This document shows, one piece after another, positions 38,252 to 47,793 of a DNA stretch of 64,000 nt. The position numbers and the translations under genes are program-made. Position 1 is the first letter of the stretch. Every line of letters starts with the position of its first letter. The stretch spans positions 2,676,001 to 2,740,000 of the forward strand of contig NZ_CP011994.1 in the NCBI RefSeq assembly GCF_001632845.1. Reading direction: 5' to 3'. This DNA is from Ectothiorhodospira sp. BSL-9. Its GTDB lineage: Bacteria > Pseudomonadota > Gammaproteobacteria > Ectothiorhodospirales > Ectothiorhodospiraceae. The notes beneath the pieces were generated by a model. That model ran no database searches. It had not been told where the DNA came from and worked only from the letters and a program-made list of their open reading frames with translations.

Positions 38252-39076
38252 TCAGTCATCGATCTGAGCGGACTCGGCTGCGGGCCGCCATCGGTCGAAT
38301 TGCGCGCGGATGATGGCTTCGGCGTCGGTCGTCGGGATGGCATCGACGCTGGCCGAGTCAGGGACACGCAACCACACCCCTTCGCGCAGCAGGTTCATGT
38401 TGGGTTCGCCGCCCAGGCGCAGGAAGGCCTCGGGATTGGCCTGCCAGAGGGCCACCAGACCCTGACGGGCGCGATGGCCCGGCCACAATTCGGAGGCGAT
38501 ATCCAGGAGGGTCTGCTGAGGCCGGACGGGGCCGTAGTCACCTACCGGTGCCGGCGCTGGCGGCTCCACCCAGCGGGGCGCATCCCGTGTCTCGGCCCGA
38601 TCTGGCGGTTCCCGGAGCGCCATCGGCGGGATATCGCCGTAGCGCTCCACATACCGGGTCTGGTATTCCGGTCGCAGCTCGAACGACACCAGGCGGTGAA
38701 CCGGATCCAGGCTCACCTGCCAGGCCTCACCGGCCAGCGTGGCCAGGGCCTGCTCCAGGGGCAGGGGGCCCAGGTGGCGATGCACCTCGGGCAATGGCTG
38801 GTTCAACAGCACCGGCCGATAGGGATCAGCGTAGGCCGCGTCGGCCAGGGCAAACCCACTGGGGGGCAACAGGTGACGCACCGCATCGCCCACGGTCTGC
38901 ACGCTGCGCCGTGGGAAGCGCACATCAACGATCACCGAAAGAGGCCGCACCTGCTCCGCCGTGGGGATTGGTGCCAGGGTCTGATAGCGACCGACACGCA
39001 CATCGCCGCTGGCTGCCGCCATTGTGGCGCCGAGGGTCGTGGTGACCACCAGGGTGGTCAGGAAGCGTTGTCGCAT
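38252..39076 (-). CDS. pilL: PilL-like protein of PFGI-1-class conjugative elements
   Basis: 274 residues from MRQRFLTTLVVTTTLGATMA with a signal peptide (cleavage near AAAS-GD). The N-terminal domain reads VGRYQTLAPIPTAEQVRPLS, VGDAVRHLLPPSGFALAD, PLPEVHRHLGPLPLEQALAT, LAGEAWQVSLDPVHRLVSFE, the pattern of the ICE PilL family that takes part in the element's pilus. The C-terminal half has a FimV-like motif (PQQTLLDIASELWPG, GLVALWQANPEAFL). A longer open reading upstream lacks similarity. It is the rightmost recognisable ICE gene. Confidence 0.75.
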   Translation of the reverse strand: MRQRFLTTLVVTTTLGATMAAASGDVRVGRYQTLAPIPTAEQVRPLSVIVDVRFPRRSVQTVGDAVRHLLPPSGFALADAAYADPYRPVLLNQPLPEVHRHLGPLPLEQALATLAGEAWQVSLDPVHRLVSFELRPEYQTRYVERYGDIPPMALREPPDRAETRDAPRWVEPPAPAPVGDYGPVRPQQTLLDIASELWPGHRARQGLVALWQANPEAFLRLGGEPNMNLLREGVWLRVPDSASVDAIPTTDAEAIIRAQFDRWRPAAESAQIDD

Positions 39077-39512
39077 GTCCGTCTCCGGAAAAGAGGCGGG
39101 CCCGCGCCAGATGGCAACAGACCCGCCGTAGAGGCAGTCCATGGCTGGCAAACCGTGGACGCCACCATCTTTCCGAAGGGGTAGGGCAGGGGGCAATGAA
39201 AAACCGTTCATCCAAATGGGTGCGGTTTTTTTGAGTCGCCCGTGAGTAGCTATTGGGTTTCCAAACCCCAAGCGAGGTGCTGAGGGTACTTCAGGGATGT
39301 GACTTCACTGGGAGGCTGACCATCCATATTCGGTGCCGACGTCCGGGGATGTCACACGCAGTTCAACGGTGTCTGACACGCTTGACCAAGACATGCCGGC
39401 TACGTCGGGCTAAACTGCCGCCGAAGTGGCTAAATGGAAATTGGGCTGTACGTGGCTCCTTGCTCGACCGCAGGAGGGCCGTATGGCTCCAGTAAGCTGA
39501 GGGGAAGGTGTA
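39077..39512. other. Right edge of the island, no gene seen
   Basis: About 436 bases between the pilL-like gene and the sensor kinase. A hairpin TTGGGTTT-CC-AAACCCCAA lies at 39253-39271. I do not see a copy of the tRNA-Ser 3' end that would mark a right attachment site. The only open frames are unconvincing. GGGGAAGG just before 39513 is the ribosome-binding site of the kinase. Confidence 0.5.
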
Positions 39513-41459
39513 ATGACGGGTGAACCGCATGCATTGGCGCGCAGCGTGTCGCGCCTGCCGTCGATGGTCTTTCAGTACCGGATGAACCCGGATGGAACCT
39601 GTCGATACGAGTATGTCAACCAGGCCATCGAGGCAATCTTCGGGCTCACCCCTGATCAGGTACTGGATGATCCCATGACGGTGATGGAGCGGATGCACCC
39701 CGACGATGCTTCCCAAGTACGACGGTATTTCGGTCACTCCGCCGCCACCCAGACCGCCCTCCGCTACCAGTACCGAGTCCACCATCCGGAACAAGGCTTG
39801 CTTTGGGTGGAAGAGTACGCCCAACCGGAATCCTTGCCCGACGGGTCGATCCTCTGGCACGGGCAGGTCTTTGATATCACCGAGTTCAAGGTGCTGGACT
39901 CCGAGCTGTCCTTGAGCCGTGCACGGCTGCGCGAGGCCAGCAAGCTGGCGCATCTGGGTCATTGGGAAATGGATCTGCGAACCAATGATGTGTGGTGGTG
40001 CGATACAACCTGTGAATTGCTTGGTTGCGATACGTCTGACTTCAAGCTCCCGGTCGAGGAGCACTGGGGCCGTCTTCATCCTGATGACCTGGATCGGGTG
40101 AAGGCAAACCATGCGAGCGCCCTGCAGGATAAGCGGCCCGAGATCAGACCGATTGAGTGCCGAATACGCCGGGATGATGGTAAGTTCATCTGGGTGACAA
40201 ACTGGGCCCGGATTCGCTTCGATGAGGACGGCGAACCCGTGCAGCTTTTCGGCACGACGCAGGACATCTCGGAGCGCAAGCGGCTCGAACAGACCCTCAT
40301 CGACTCCAAGATGGCGGCAGATCGAGCGAACCAGTTCAAGTCGGATTTCGTGCTCGGGATGAGTCATGAGTTGCGTACGCCGCTGAATGCCGTGCTGGGT
40401 TTTGGTCAACTGCTCCAGCACGATCCTGACCTGACGCCCGAGCAGGCCGCCAACCTGGAGGAGATCCAGAGGGCAGGCCAGCATCTGCTGGGGCTGATCG
40501 ACGAGATCCTGGATCTGTCGAAGGTGGAATCGGGGCGTCTTGAGCTTTCCACCTCGACCGAGGACTGCGGGATGCTCGCAGAGGAAGCCATCAGCCTGGT
40601 GACCGCCCTGGCAGAGAACCGCTGCGTCAGGCTGGAACTGGATGTGGAGGATGATATTGCGGTGGATTGTGACCCCACCCGGCTGCGTCAGGTCATGGTC
40701 AACCTGTTGTCCAATGGCATCAAATACAATCGCCCCAATGGTGAGGTGAAGCTCAGTGTCCGGCGGCAGGGTGACGGCGAGCAGGAAAGCATACGGATTG
40801 ATGTCAAGGATACCGGGATCGGTATTCCGCAGGACCGAATAGCTGATGTGTTTCGGCCCTTTGAGCGACTGGGGCGGGAGCATGTAGAAGGCACCGGTAT
40901 CGGCCTGGTCATCAGCAAGAGGCTGGTGGAAGCCATGGGCGGTAGCCTATCCGTGGAAAGCGTCCAGGGGTCGGGCAGTCGGTTTTCTATCACCATGCCC
41001 CTGGGAGATGGCGCTCAGTCCTCCGTGCGGGCAACGCGATCGGTGACTGTCAATGCCGAAAAGGCCCGGGGTTTGGTTCTGCACATTGACGATAGCATGA
41101 CCAATCTCAGGTTGTTGCAGCGCGTGCCGTCGCCCTTGGACGCTGTAGACTACATGGGCTCGCCGACGGGCTCGTTGGGCCTGGATCTGGCCACCGCCTA
41201 CAAACCCCGTCTGATCTTCCTTGACCTTGAACTCCCGGATATGCACGGCTTTGAGGTGCTCGGCCGACTTAGATCAATGGTGGCAACGCGTCATATCCCG
41301 GTGGTGGGTTTGACGGCCCGAGCCTCGGCCAATGATGTTTGCAGGGGCCTGGAGGCGGGATTTGATCGCTACATCGGGATTCCCTTTGATATCGACGAGG
41401 TCATGGGAGCCATCCATGCATACATGGCCCAGGATGAAGGGGATCGGTTATTGGGATAG
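39513..41459 (+). CDS. PAS-PAS hybrid histidine kinase with degenerate receiver
   Basis: 648 residues, no membrane span. Two PAS/PAC units (about 15-125 and 130-265), then HisKA with SHELRTPLNAVLGFGQLL (phospho-His near residue 288), HATPase_c with N box LLSNGIKYNRPNGEV and G boxes VKDTGIGIP and GTGIGLVISKRL, and a C-terminal receiver (about 520-640). The receiver keeps the acidic pair (HIDDS) and the phospho-Asp (LIFLDLELPDMHG), but the conserved Lys of the KP motif is replaced (RYIGIPFD). Signal unknown; a cytosolic redox or ligand sensor is likely. Confidence 0.9.
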   Translation: MTGEPHALARSVSRLPSMVFQYRMNPDGTCRYEYVNQAIEAIFGLTPDQVLDDPMTVMERMHPDDASQVRRYFGHSAATQTALRYQYRVHHPEQGLLWVEEYAQPESLPDGSILWHGQVFDITEFKVLDSELSLSRARLREASKLAHLGHWEMDLRTNDVWWCDTTCELLGCDTSDFKLPVEEHWGRLHPDDLDRVKANHASALQDKRPEIRPIECRIRRDDGKFIWVTNWARIRFDEDGEPVQLFGTTQDISERKRLEQTLIDSKMAADRANQFKSDFVLGMSHELRTPLNAVLGFGQLLQHDPDLTPEQAANLEEIQRAGQHLLGLIDEILDLSKVESGRLELSTSTEDCGMLAEEAISLVTALAENRCVRLELDVEDDIAVDCDPTRLRQVMVNLLSNGIKYNRPNGEVKLSVRRQGDGEQESIRIDVKDTGIGIPQDRIADVFRPFERLGREHVEGTGIGLVISKRLVEAMGGSLSVESVQGSGSRFSITMPLGDGAQSSVRATRSVTVNAEKARGLVLHIDDSMTNLRLLQRVPSPLDAVDYMGSPTGSLGLDLATAYKPRLIFLDLELPDMHGFEVLGRLRSMVATRHIPVVGLTARASANDVCRGLEAGFDRYIGIPFDIDEVMGAIHAYMAQDEGDRLLG

Positions 41460-41551
41460 AATCGCGGCCCATTTCCCAGAATATGGATTTTGATGTGGCG
41501 TGTACCTGATGCTTCTCGTTAGCCCGTATCATGCCATCCCAGGATACGGCC

Positions 41552-43306
41552 ATGGCGTTTGAGAAAGGGCAGCGCAGGTTCGCCTGGCGAAGGGAGCTCG
41601 CCATCCTGAGTGTCCTGCTGATGGTTGTCTGGTTCTGGCCCGGCCCATCGTGGGCAGGGAGTCATGGATGGCCGGAGCCGATCAATGTGGTCGACCGGGA
41701 GCGGGTATCCCTGGCACCTCACAGTGCGGTTTACATGGATCAGGCTCGGCGGACCGCACCCGAGGCTCTGCTGGCACAAGGGTGGCCCGACTTTGTGGAG
41801 GTGGATTCGCGCTCCTTCAACCTGGGTATGTCACCCGGCGTGCTCTGGGTGGCCTTTGGTTTGCAAGACCTGGATGCCCGGGCCCGACTGCTCTATCTGG
41901 ACAATCCTCTGTTCGATTCTGTGACCCTGTTCGCACAGGACGAGGACGGAGGCTGGCGTGAAGTGCCCCGACACCGGGCGGTGGCCTGGGATCAGCAGTT
42001 GCGCGAGGCCTGGCGCCACGTCTTCCATCTTGCCGCCGACGGCCCGGGCACTCGGTACCTGCTGCGGGTGGAGACGGGCCAGAATCTGCGGTTCCATGCC
42101 GAGATACAGACCCTTGAGGGGCATCAGGCGCAGACCACCCGATTCTGGCTGGCGCAGGGGGGATATCACGGCATCATCCTGGCCCTGGCGATCTACAACC
42201 TGTTCCTGCTCTTCAGCCTGCGTGACACCAGCTATGCCTGGTACATCGCCTTCATTGTTTCCACCGCGGGTTATTTTTTCTTCCAGCGAGGTCTTCACCT
42301 GGAGTTTTTCCCGGGGTGGGGGAGTCAGACCACCCAACTCCTGATGTTCCTTTGCCTGGCACTGTTGTCCACGTTTGCGCTGCAGTTCACACGGCGTTTT
42401 CTGCTGATGCGCCGCCGCGATCCGGGTTGGGACCGGTGGCTGCGCCTGGCCTTGCCCCTGCCATTGATCGGCATCGTGCTGCATGTATGGGCAGGCACGG
42501 CCGGCAGTGTCCTGTTCTTCTCTCTGGTGACGCTGGGGGTGATCGTGTTGGTGGTGGGCGCCAGCCTGCGCGCGTACTACTTTCATGGCTTCCGCCCGGC
42601 GTTGTATCTGCTTATGGCCTGGGCGGTCATGGTGATCGGCGCCCTGCTCTTCATCCTGGGCGCCTTGGGGATGCTGCCCAATAATATGCTCACCTATTAT
42701 GCGGTCCAGGCCGGCTCGGCCCTGGAAACCATGCTGCTGTCGCTGGCCCTGGCGGATCGCATCCGTGAACTGCAGTCCGAGCGCAAGGCTCTGGCACGCA
42801 GGGGAGATCAGCTCGAACGGGTCACGTTGCTGGATGAACTCACCGGCCTTTACAACCGCCGTCATCTGGACCGCACCCTGCCGGAAATGGTGGCTCGTGC
42901 CTGCCATCTTGGATCTCCTCTTTCCGTGGCGGTGGTCGATGCAGACAACTTCAAACAACTTAACGACACCCATGGCCATGCCGTGGGTGACCAGGTTCTG
43001 ATCCGCATGGGGCAGGTCATGGCCGACTCGGTGCGCCGGGGAGATGTGGTGTGCCGCTATGGAGGAGAGGAATTTGTCCTCCTGATGCCGGGTGCCGACG
43101 CGCTCACCGCCCGGGAGATTGCCGAGCGTTTGCGTCGGGCCGTGGCCAGTCTGCTCCACCCCGTGGATGGCGTGAGTGGTCGGCAGACCGTCAGCATCGG
43201 ATTGGCCACGCTGCAGCCGGGCGAATCCCCACAGGCTCTGTTTCTGAGGGCGGACAAGGCCTTGTATGAGGCCAAGACCGCGGGCAAGGACCGGGTAGTG
43301 GGGTGA
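41552..43306 (+). CDS. 7TM diguanylate cyclase
   Basis: About 584 residues. A signal-type first span (LAILSVLLMVVWFWPG) precedes a periplasmic 7TMR-DISM extracellular-2-like sensor domain (about 40-200). Seven membrane spans follow (from HGIILALAIYNLFLLF), then a short coiled coil and GGDEF domain: DELTGLYNRRHLDRTL, VVDADNFKQLNDTHGHAVGD, RYGGEEFVLLMPG. The active-site GGEEF is intact, and RRGD five residues before it is the product-inhibition I-site. It should make c-di-GMP in response to an envelope signal. ATG 41552 has AGGAT upstream; ATG 41531 is in frame. Confidence 0.93.
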   Translation: MAFEKGQRRFAWRRELAILSVLLMVVWFWPGPSWAGSHGWPEPINVVDRERVSLAPHSAVYMDQARRTAPEALLAQGWPDFVEVDSRSFNLGMSPGVLWVAFGLQDLDARARLLYLDNPLFDSVTLFAQDEDGGWREVPRHRAVAWDQQLREAWRHVFHLAADGPGTRYLLRVETGQNLRFHAEIQTLEGHQAQTTRFWLAQGGYHGIILALAIYNLFLLFSLRDTSYAWYIAFIVSTAGYFFFQRGLHLEFFPGWGSQTTQLLMFLCLALLSTFALQFTRRFLLMRRRDPGWDRWLRLALPLPLIGIVLHVWAGTAGSVLFFSLVTLGVIVLVVGASLRAYYFHGFRPALYLLMAWAVMVIGALLFILGALGMLPNNMLTYYAVQAGSALETMLLSLALADRIRELQSERKALARRGDQLERVTLLDELTGLYNRRHLDRTLPEMVARACHLGSPLSVAVVDADNFKQLNDTHGHAVGDQVLIRMGQVMADSVRRGDVVCRYGGEEFVLLMPGADALTAREIAERLRRAVASLLHPVDGVSGRQTVSIGLATLQPGESPQALFLRADKALYEAKTAGKDRVVG

Positions 43307-43496
43307 GCTTCTGATAGACAAATCATCGATGCCGTGAAGCGCTTGTACACCTGGAATATGTTCTTTGTGCCCGCAGTCGACCCTGAGCGGTCATTCAGTG
43401 GGAGGTGGTGTGACAGGCTGCAGTCTGCTGTAAAGCTGACGCCCGAGACCTTGAAGGTTTTACCCGGGATTGTTTCGGGCTGTGTGTGACGCTCGC

Positions 43497-43913
43497 TCAG
43501 GACTTGGTGGGGTGATCCAGGGCGTAGCTTTCGAGAACTTCCAGCGGAATGATGGCGAGAGTTTCCTCGTGAGTGGCGCGGAGATAGACGCCGGGGGCTT
43601 GGCCAGCCTTGTGGGCTTCGAGCCAACGGCCGGCGCATAAACACCAATGGTCGCCAGGTTTAAGGCCCTGGAAGCCCATCATGGGATTGGACGTCATGAG
43701 GTCGTTGCCCTGGGCGCGCGAGTACTCGAGAAATTCCCGGGTCATCTTTGCGCATACGGTATGGATGCCACGGTCTTCATGGCCAGTGTTGCAGCACCCG
43801 TCGCGATAAAAGCCCGTCATGGGATCGGCGCCGCAAGCTGCAAGCTCCTCGCCGTATACGTTGCGTGAGGGGAAGGGGTTCATGGGATGCTCCAGAAGTG
43901 TATCGTTGGCCAT
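43497..43913 (-). CDS. DUF2237 family protein
   Basis: 138 residues from MANDTLLEHP. Conserved family features are NVYGEELAACGADPMTGFYR, DGCCNTGHEDRGIHTVCAKM, EFLEYSRAQGNDLMTSNP, and FQGLKPGDHWCLCAGRWLEA. Several conserved cysteines could bind metal, but the role of the family is not known to me. An internal Met (MNPFPSRN) is an alternative start. It lies downstream of the zinc-related operon on the same strand, but 82 bases away, so membership is uncertain. Confidence 0.9.
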   Translation of the reverse strand: MANDTLLEHPMNPFPSRNVYGEELAACGADPMTGFYRDGCCNTGHEDRGIHTVCAKMTREFLEYSRAQGNDLMTSNPMMGFQGLKPGDHWCLCAGRWLEAHKAGQAPGVYLRATHEETLAIIPLEVLESYALDHPTKS

Positions 43914-43995
43914 TTTACGATCGGTTCGGGAGGGATAAAAACCTCTCATCTACCTGGGTCCGAAGCACTCGAACTCTATCCGAAGGGCGTCTTGG

Positions 43996-44631
43996 TCATG
44001 ATGCGCCATCAATGCGCAGCCGCAGACGTGCGGGCTGTTCAGGAGATGGCGCTGGTGACCGATGCACCTGGGATCGTTCTGATGGCGCCGGGTAGGTACG
44101 CCCCTTCATGAGGAGGACGTCCATGGGCGCAGCCTGGTGAGGTGTACTGCCACCACAGACCTTCTCGTTCGCACCCTGTCCTAACCAGCCTCTATCCACT
44201 TGGGTGTCGTCCAGGTATTCGGTGCCTGTCCCAAGATAGGTGCATACCAGACGTAAATCCAGATTGTCTACATGAAAATAGGGACACTCCTGATGGCTGA
44301 TCGTGTCCAGGCTGATATCCAGGAGTGTATGTCCGGACACTCGCTGGAAATAACCCGCCAGCACCTTGATGTCCGCTGCAAGCCACTTCAAAGCACCCAA
44401 TTGGCTTTCCAGTAGATCGTTTAAGTCGTCCAGCGCCACAACCCTTTTGAGCCTGGGTGATTCTCGAACAGCCAGGCTGATCAGCTCCTCATCGTGTTCA
44501 ACCAGCTGCCGTTGCCATAGCACCATGCTGCAATCGAGCCGGTGAATCAGGGACAGGTCTTGAGGGTGTTGCGTGGTCAGAATCCCAGCGATGGGAGCCA
44601 CCGCCGTACCTGCTGTTTCTGGCACACTCAT
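43996..44631 (-). CDS. DUF1826 family protein of the zinc-starvation operon
   Basis: 211 residues from [20 protein letters not shown]. The family core includes [20 protein letters not shown] and [13 protein letters not shown], with His and Cys residues that could bind metal. DUF1826 genes are habitually found next to COG0523 GTPases in zinc-regulated loci (family knowledge). The ATG overlaps the stop of the GTPase gene (ATGA, 44628-44631), so the two are coupled. Biochemical role unknown. Confidence 0.88.
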   Translation of the reverse strand: MSVPETAGTAVAPIAGILTTQHPQDLSLIHRLDCSMVLWQRQLVEHDEELISLAVRESPRLKRVVALDDLNDLLESQLGALKWLAADIKVLAGYFQRVSGHTLLDISLDTISHQECPYFHVDNLDLRLVCTYLGTGTEYLDDTQVDRGWLGQGANEKVCGGSTPHQAAPMDVLLMKGRTYPAPSERSQVHRSPAPSPEQPARLRLRIDGAS

Positions 44632-45860
44632 GGGGCTTCTCCGGTTTGGACTTCGGTTTCCTGATGGGCCAGCCGCCACGCGGGGAAGGGATCTTCCAGG
44701 TGTTCCCACATTGCTGTCCCGCCGGCCATCTCAGTGTCGGTGAGCAGGCAGCTATCCAGTTGCGCACGCAGTTCGTGCTCTTTCATGTTCATGCCAATGA
44801 AAACCAGCTCCTGCCGGCGATCACCGAAATGCTCATCCCAAAGTGGAACCACGCCGTTTTTCCACCAGGTTTCGTTCACGGGCCGGTCTTCTTCCGCCAC
44901 GGCGGCCCACCAAAGCCCCGCAGCCTCATGGGTGAGCGCGCCGCCCGCTTGGGAGAGACTGCCAGCCCAGTCGTATCGCGAGGCGAGCCAGAAATACCCT
45001 TTGCCGCGGAGAACCCCGGGCCAGTCGCTGCTTAGCAAGGCATGAAATCGGGCGGGGTGGAAGGGACGCCGCGCCTTGTAGACAAAGCTGGTAATGCCGT
45101 AGGACTCCGTCTCCGGCGTGTGGATCCCCATCATTTCCTTGATCCATCCTGGCGCTTGGCTGGCCTTTTGGAAGTCAAAGGACCCGGTGCCCAGGATACT
45201 ATCGAGCGGCACCTTGCCGTAGCTGGCCTCGATGAGCCGCGCATCCCGGTTCAAGGCTCTGACGACGCCTTTCACCTGCTGGAGTTCTGCCTCGTTCACC
45301 CGGTCAGTCTTGTTGATGATAATGACATCAGCAAACTCAATCTGGTCCGCTAGCAGATCCACGACCGAGCGATCATCTTCTTCACCCAGGGACTCCCCCC
45401 TGTCGCGCAATAAGTCGACCGACGCGTAGTCATGCAGCAGGGCAGCGGCATCCACTACCGTGACCATGGTGTCGAGACGCGCCACATCGGACAGGCTACG
45501 GCCCTGTGCATCACGGAAATCGAAGGTGGCCGCCACGGGCATGGGTTCTGAAATACCCGTGGATTCGATCAGCAGGTAGTCGAAGCGCCCTTCTACGGCG
45601 AGCCGGCGGACCTCCAAAAGCAGATCCTCGCGCAATGTGCAGCAGATGCAGCCATTGGTCATTTCCACCATCCGCGCTTCAGTCCGAGAGAGGTCCGTGT
45701 CGCTTGATCTGACCAGGGTCGCATCGATGTTGACCTCACTCATGTCGTTGACAATCACGGCTACCCGCATCCCATATCGGTTGCGCAGTACATGATTAAG
45801 TAGTGTGGTTTTTCCTGCACCAAGGAATCCAGACAGAACGGTCACGGGAAGCTGTTTCAT
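44628..45860 (-). CDS. COG0523 (CobW/ZigA-type) zinc metallochaperone GTPase
   Basis: 410 residues from [20 protein letters not shown] (Walker A). The metal-binding CxCC motif is in [12 protein letters not shown]; further G motifs are [10 protein letters not shown] and INKTDRVNE. The C-terminal CobW_C domain spans about residues 230-390 ([19 protein letters not shown]). In bacteria facing zinc shortage such proteins insert zinc into apo-enzymes. It sits 46 bases after a zinc-finger-less dksA and overlaps DUF1826, which together identify a zinc-starvation module. Confidence 0.93.
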   Translation of the reverse strand: MKQLPVTVLSGFLGAGKTTLLNHVLRNRYGMRVAVIVNDMSEVNIDATLVRSSDTDLSRTEARMVEMTNGCICCTLREDLLLEVRRLAVEGRFDYLLIESTGISEPMPVAATFDFRDAQGRSLSDVARLDTMVTVVDAAALLHDYASVDLLRDRGESLGEEDDRSVVDLLADQIEFADVIIINKTDRVNEAELQQVKGVVRALNRDARLIEASYGKVPLDSILGTGSFDFQKASQAPGWIKEMMGIHTPETESYGITSFVYKARRPFHPARFHALLSSDWPGVLRGKGYFWLASRYDWAGSLSQAGGALTHEAAGLWWAAVAEEDRPVNETWWKNGVVPLWDEHFGDRRQELVFIGMNMKEHELRAQLDSCLLTDTEMAGGTAMWEHLEDPFPAWRLAHQETEVQTGEAP

Positions 45861-45906
45861 GGGCTGCACTCCATGGAGTCGTGGATGAATGAACCGAACG
45901 CGGGCC

Positions 45907-46314
45907 TCAAGGGCCTCGGTAATTTCTTTCCCTGGTTTCGGCCTGTTGCTTGGCCTCGATGCTCAGGGTGGCGGTGGGTCTGGCCAAAAGGCGCCTGAGG
46001 CCTATAGGTTCTCCGGTGACATCGCAGTAGCCATAGGTTCCATCCTGGATGCGTTTCAGGGCCTGATCGATCTTGCGCAATAAGGTGGCCTCGCGCTCTC
46101 GCAAACGGATCTCCAGACCCTGTTCCTCCTCCCGTGCGGCGCGGTCCAATTCGTCTGCCGCCCGCTGGGTCTCGCGCAAATGATCTGTGGTGGTGCGGAT
46201 GTCATTGATGATTTCAGCGCGCATTTTGAGTAACTCCGCGCGGAAATAGGCGATTTGTGTCTCGCCCATGTACTCACTGGAGGGCATCTGGAGCAGTTCG
46301 CGGGTCGTCAGCAT
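45907..46314 (-). CDS. dksA2: Zinc-independent DksA paralogue (DksA2-like)
   Basis: 135 residues with the DksA coiled coil ([40 protein letters not shown]) and the C-terminal globular part [36 protein letters not shown]. Only one of the four zinc-finger cysteines is kept, the hallmark of paralogues such as DksA2 that replace DksA under zinc limitation (family knowledge). It would act with ppGpp on RNA polymerase. GAGG precedes the ATG. A palindromic operator candidate lies 43 bases upstream. Confidence 0.92.
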   Translation of the reverse strand: MLTTRELLQMPSSEYMGETQIAYFRAELLKMRAEIINDIRTTTDHLRETQRAADELDRAAREEEQGLEIRLREREATLLRKIDQALKRIQDGTYGYCDVTGEPIGLRRLLARPTATLSIEAKQQAETRERNYRGP

Positions 46315-46356
46315 GCGGGTGCCTCTATCCGAGTGCGAAGGTCGGAAATGATAGAG

Positions 46357-46373
46357 TAGTTATAACATAACTA
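46357..46373. promoter_or_regulatory. Candidate Zur operator
   Basis: TAGTTATAACATAACTA has 7-bp inverted arms (TAGTTAT / ATAACTA) around a 3-base centre. It resembles the gammaproteobacterial Zur box core GTTATA-N-TATAAC and sits directly upstream of the zinc-free dksA paralogue. The lipoprotein gene on the other strand starts 190 bases away. Confidence 0.65.
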
Positions 46374-46559
46374 TTTGTGGATGATCCAACCACACACCAC
46401 TGAGCCCTCAAGAGCGTTTCCGGTCAACTGGATGTTGATTGCAGTCGCGGTCACTCTCACGCGCAAATTCCCAGCATGGTCTGGGCGAGATTGACCAGCA
46501 GCACCAGGATCAACATGATGAGGCCATGAAGCCAGAGGTTTCTGGGCGGGGGTTGAACA

Positions 46560-47468
46560 GTGTGTCGGGTTGAATTCACCGGTTTTGCTCTTGGCCAATG
46601 TCTGCTGGTTGCAGTGGCCCTGCTTGTCACGGCCTGCTCGGCATCGGTCGATCCGCCGGAGAGGACCGGCGAGTGGTTGGTGGACCTCGGTTCAGTGTAT
46701 TGCAGTCCCCTCCCGGTGGTCAGTTTTTCCGCCGACCGGGAGTGGATGGTGTTCTGGACTCGATATTTCGATGGCGATGCCGATACCGGCAGGCGCTCTC
46801 CCATCACATCGCCGGCACTGCTGGAGGTGGATGGCCGGCGGCTGGTTTTGCCTGCAGGGCCGGTGGATCGCGTTGATGGCCCATCCTTCTCCCCATCCAG
46901 CCTGTGCTGGGATGACGCTGGAGACGGCCTATTCGTGCGCAGCAGTGGCCAGTCAGGTGATGCGGACCGCCCCTGGTATCGGGCCGATGTCGGGCCCGAC
47001 TCGAGGCTGGTTCCGGTCTCCGCGCCGCCCGAGTCCTGCCGCCGCCCACCCGAGGTGGAATGGCAGTGGCACCGCGAGGTCGTCATTCCCACCGAAGTTC
47101 GTGGCGGGCTGCAGGTGATTCGTGACGGCTGCTGCACGGCTGAGCTGCGACTTGCGGATGGTCGTCTGCTGGTTCGCCACGAGGCCCGCAGCAGGCTGTC
47201 GGATCTTGTTTCGATCGGAAGTTACGCTTGGTCGGATTCCAGAACCCGGCTGGCTTACACGCTGCACGAGGAAACGAGCTGGCGCTTCGGACAGCCGACC
47301 CGCAGCTTCGTTCTTGAGGAGCCTGAGCAGCCGGATCTGCTGGACGGCCAGGTCTACGCTTTTGCCTGGCGCGGCGATGACGAGCTGATCGGCTGCGCAA
47401 ACCGCCCGCGCAGTGAAGGGGGCGGCAGCAGTCTGAAGCGCTGGCGCTTCGAAGCGGCCCATCGTTGA
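46560..47468 (+). CDS. Hypothetical lipoprotein
   Basis: 302 residues from GTG 46560 (GGGCGGGGG upstream). The signal peptide ends in a lipobox: GQCLLVAVALLVTACSAS, with Cys 26 as the lipidation site. The mature part is beta-rich with repeated Trp/Asp patterns (FSADREWMVFWTRYF, SFSPSSLCWDDAGDGLFVRS, YAFAWRGDDELIGCAN) that hint at a beta-propeller. No family recognised. It is divergent from the zinc operon, sharing the intergenic region with the operator candidate. Confidence 0.7.
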   Translation: MCRVEFTGFALGQCLLVAVALLVTACSASVDPPERTGEWLVDLGSVYCSPLPVVSFSADREWMVFWTRYFDGDADTGRRSPITSPALLEVDGRRLVLPAGPVDRVDGPSFSPSSLCWDDAGDGLFVRSSGQSGDADRPWYRADVGPDSRLVPVSAPPESCRRPPEVEWQWHREVVIPTEVRGGLQVIRDGCCTAELRLADGRLLVRHEARSRLSDLVSIGSYAWSDSRTRLAYTLHEETSWRFGQPTRSFVLEEPEQPDLLDGQVYAFAWRGDDELIGCANRPRSEGGGSSLKRWRFEAAHR

Positions 47469-47599
47469 TGTGATGGGCACGAGAAAGACGATGACCAGTT
47501 GCATCCTATTGAGTGGCAGACTGGCCCGGGAGCCTCGGCGAGGGCTTACGGCGAATATTTCGTCAAATCAAGCGTGGCCAGGGCCATCAGTTCCTTATG

Positions 47600-47793
47600 C
47601 TTGGTGGACAGCGTTCCCTCTGCCGGGGGGCCGTTCTGTATTCTTTCCGACAAGGCCGTGGCCCTGCTGCGGCGCCTGGGGTATCGGGCCCACAAGCTCA
47701 ACGACGGCGTCTCGGAATGGCAGGCAGCAGGTCTGCCGCTGGAATCCCGGGACGCAACCTCACCCACCGAACACGAACCCAGGAGTCACCGCC
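47600..47793 (+). pseudogene. Rhodanese-domain remnant
   Basis: The frame GPFCILSDKAVALLRRLGYR, AHKLNDGVSEWQAAGLPLES is the C-terminal half of a rhodanese domain like those fused to ArsR regulators (the active-site Cys in CRGPFC). A run of six G just before it appears to contain one extra base: with five, the frame would read CRGPFC. No start is present; the beginning is lost. It immediately precedes the methyltransferase ATG. Confidence 0.55.

Noticed and set aside
39253-39271. TTGGGTTT/AAACCC inverted repeat as the right attachment site of the island
   Set aside because: It shares no sequence with the 3' end of tRNA-Ser, so it does not support a site-specific att repeat.
41831-43321. A 496-codon minus frame opposite the diguanylate cyclase
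   Set aside because: Antisense shadow with skewed composition; the + strand gene has complete motifs.
46457-46530. Small hydrophobic peptide on the minus strand (WLHGLIMLILVLLVNLAQTM)
   Set aside because: Looks like a membrane segment, but no start with a ribosome-binding site and no homologous context; at most a relic.
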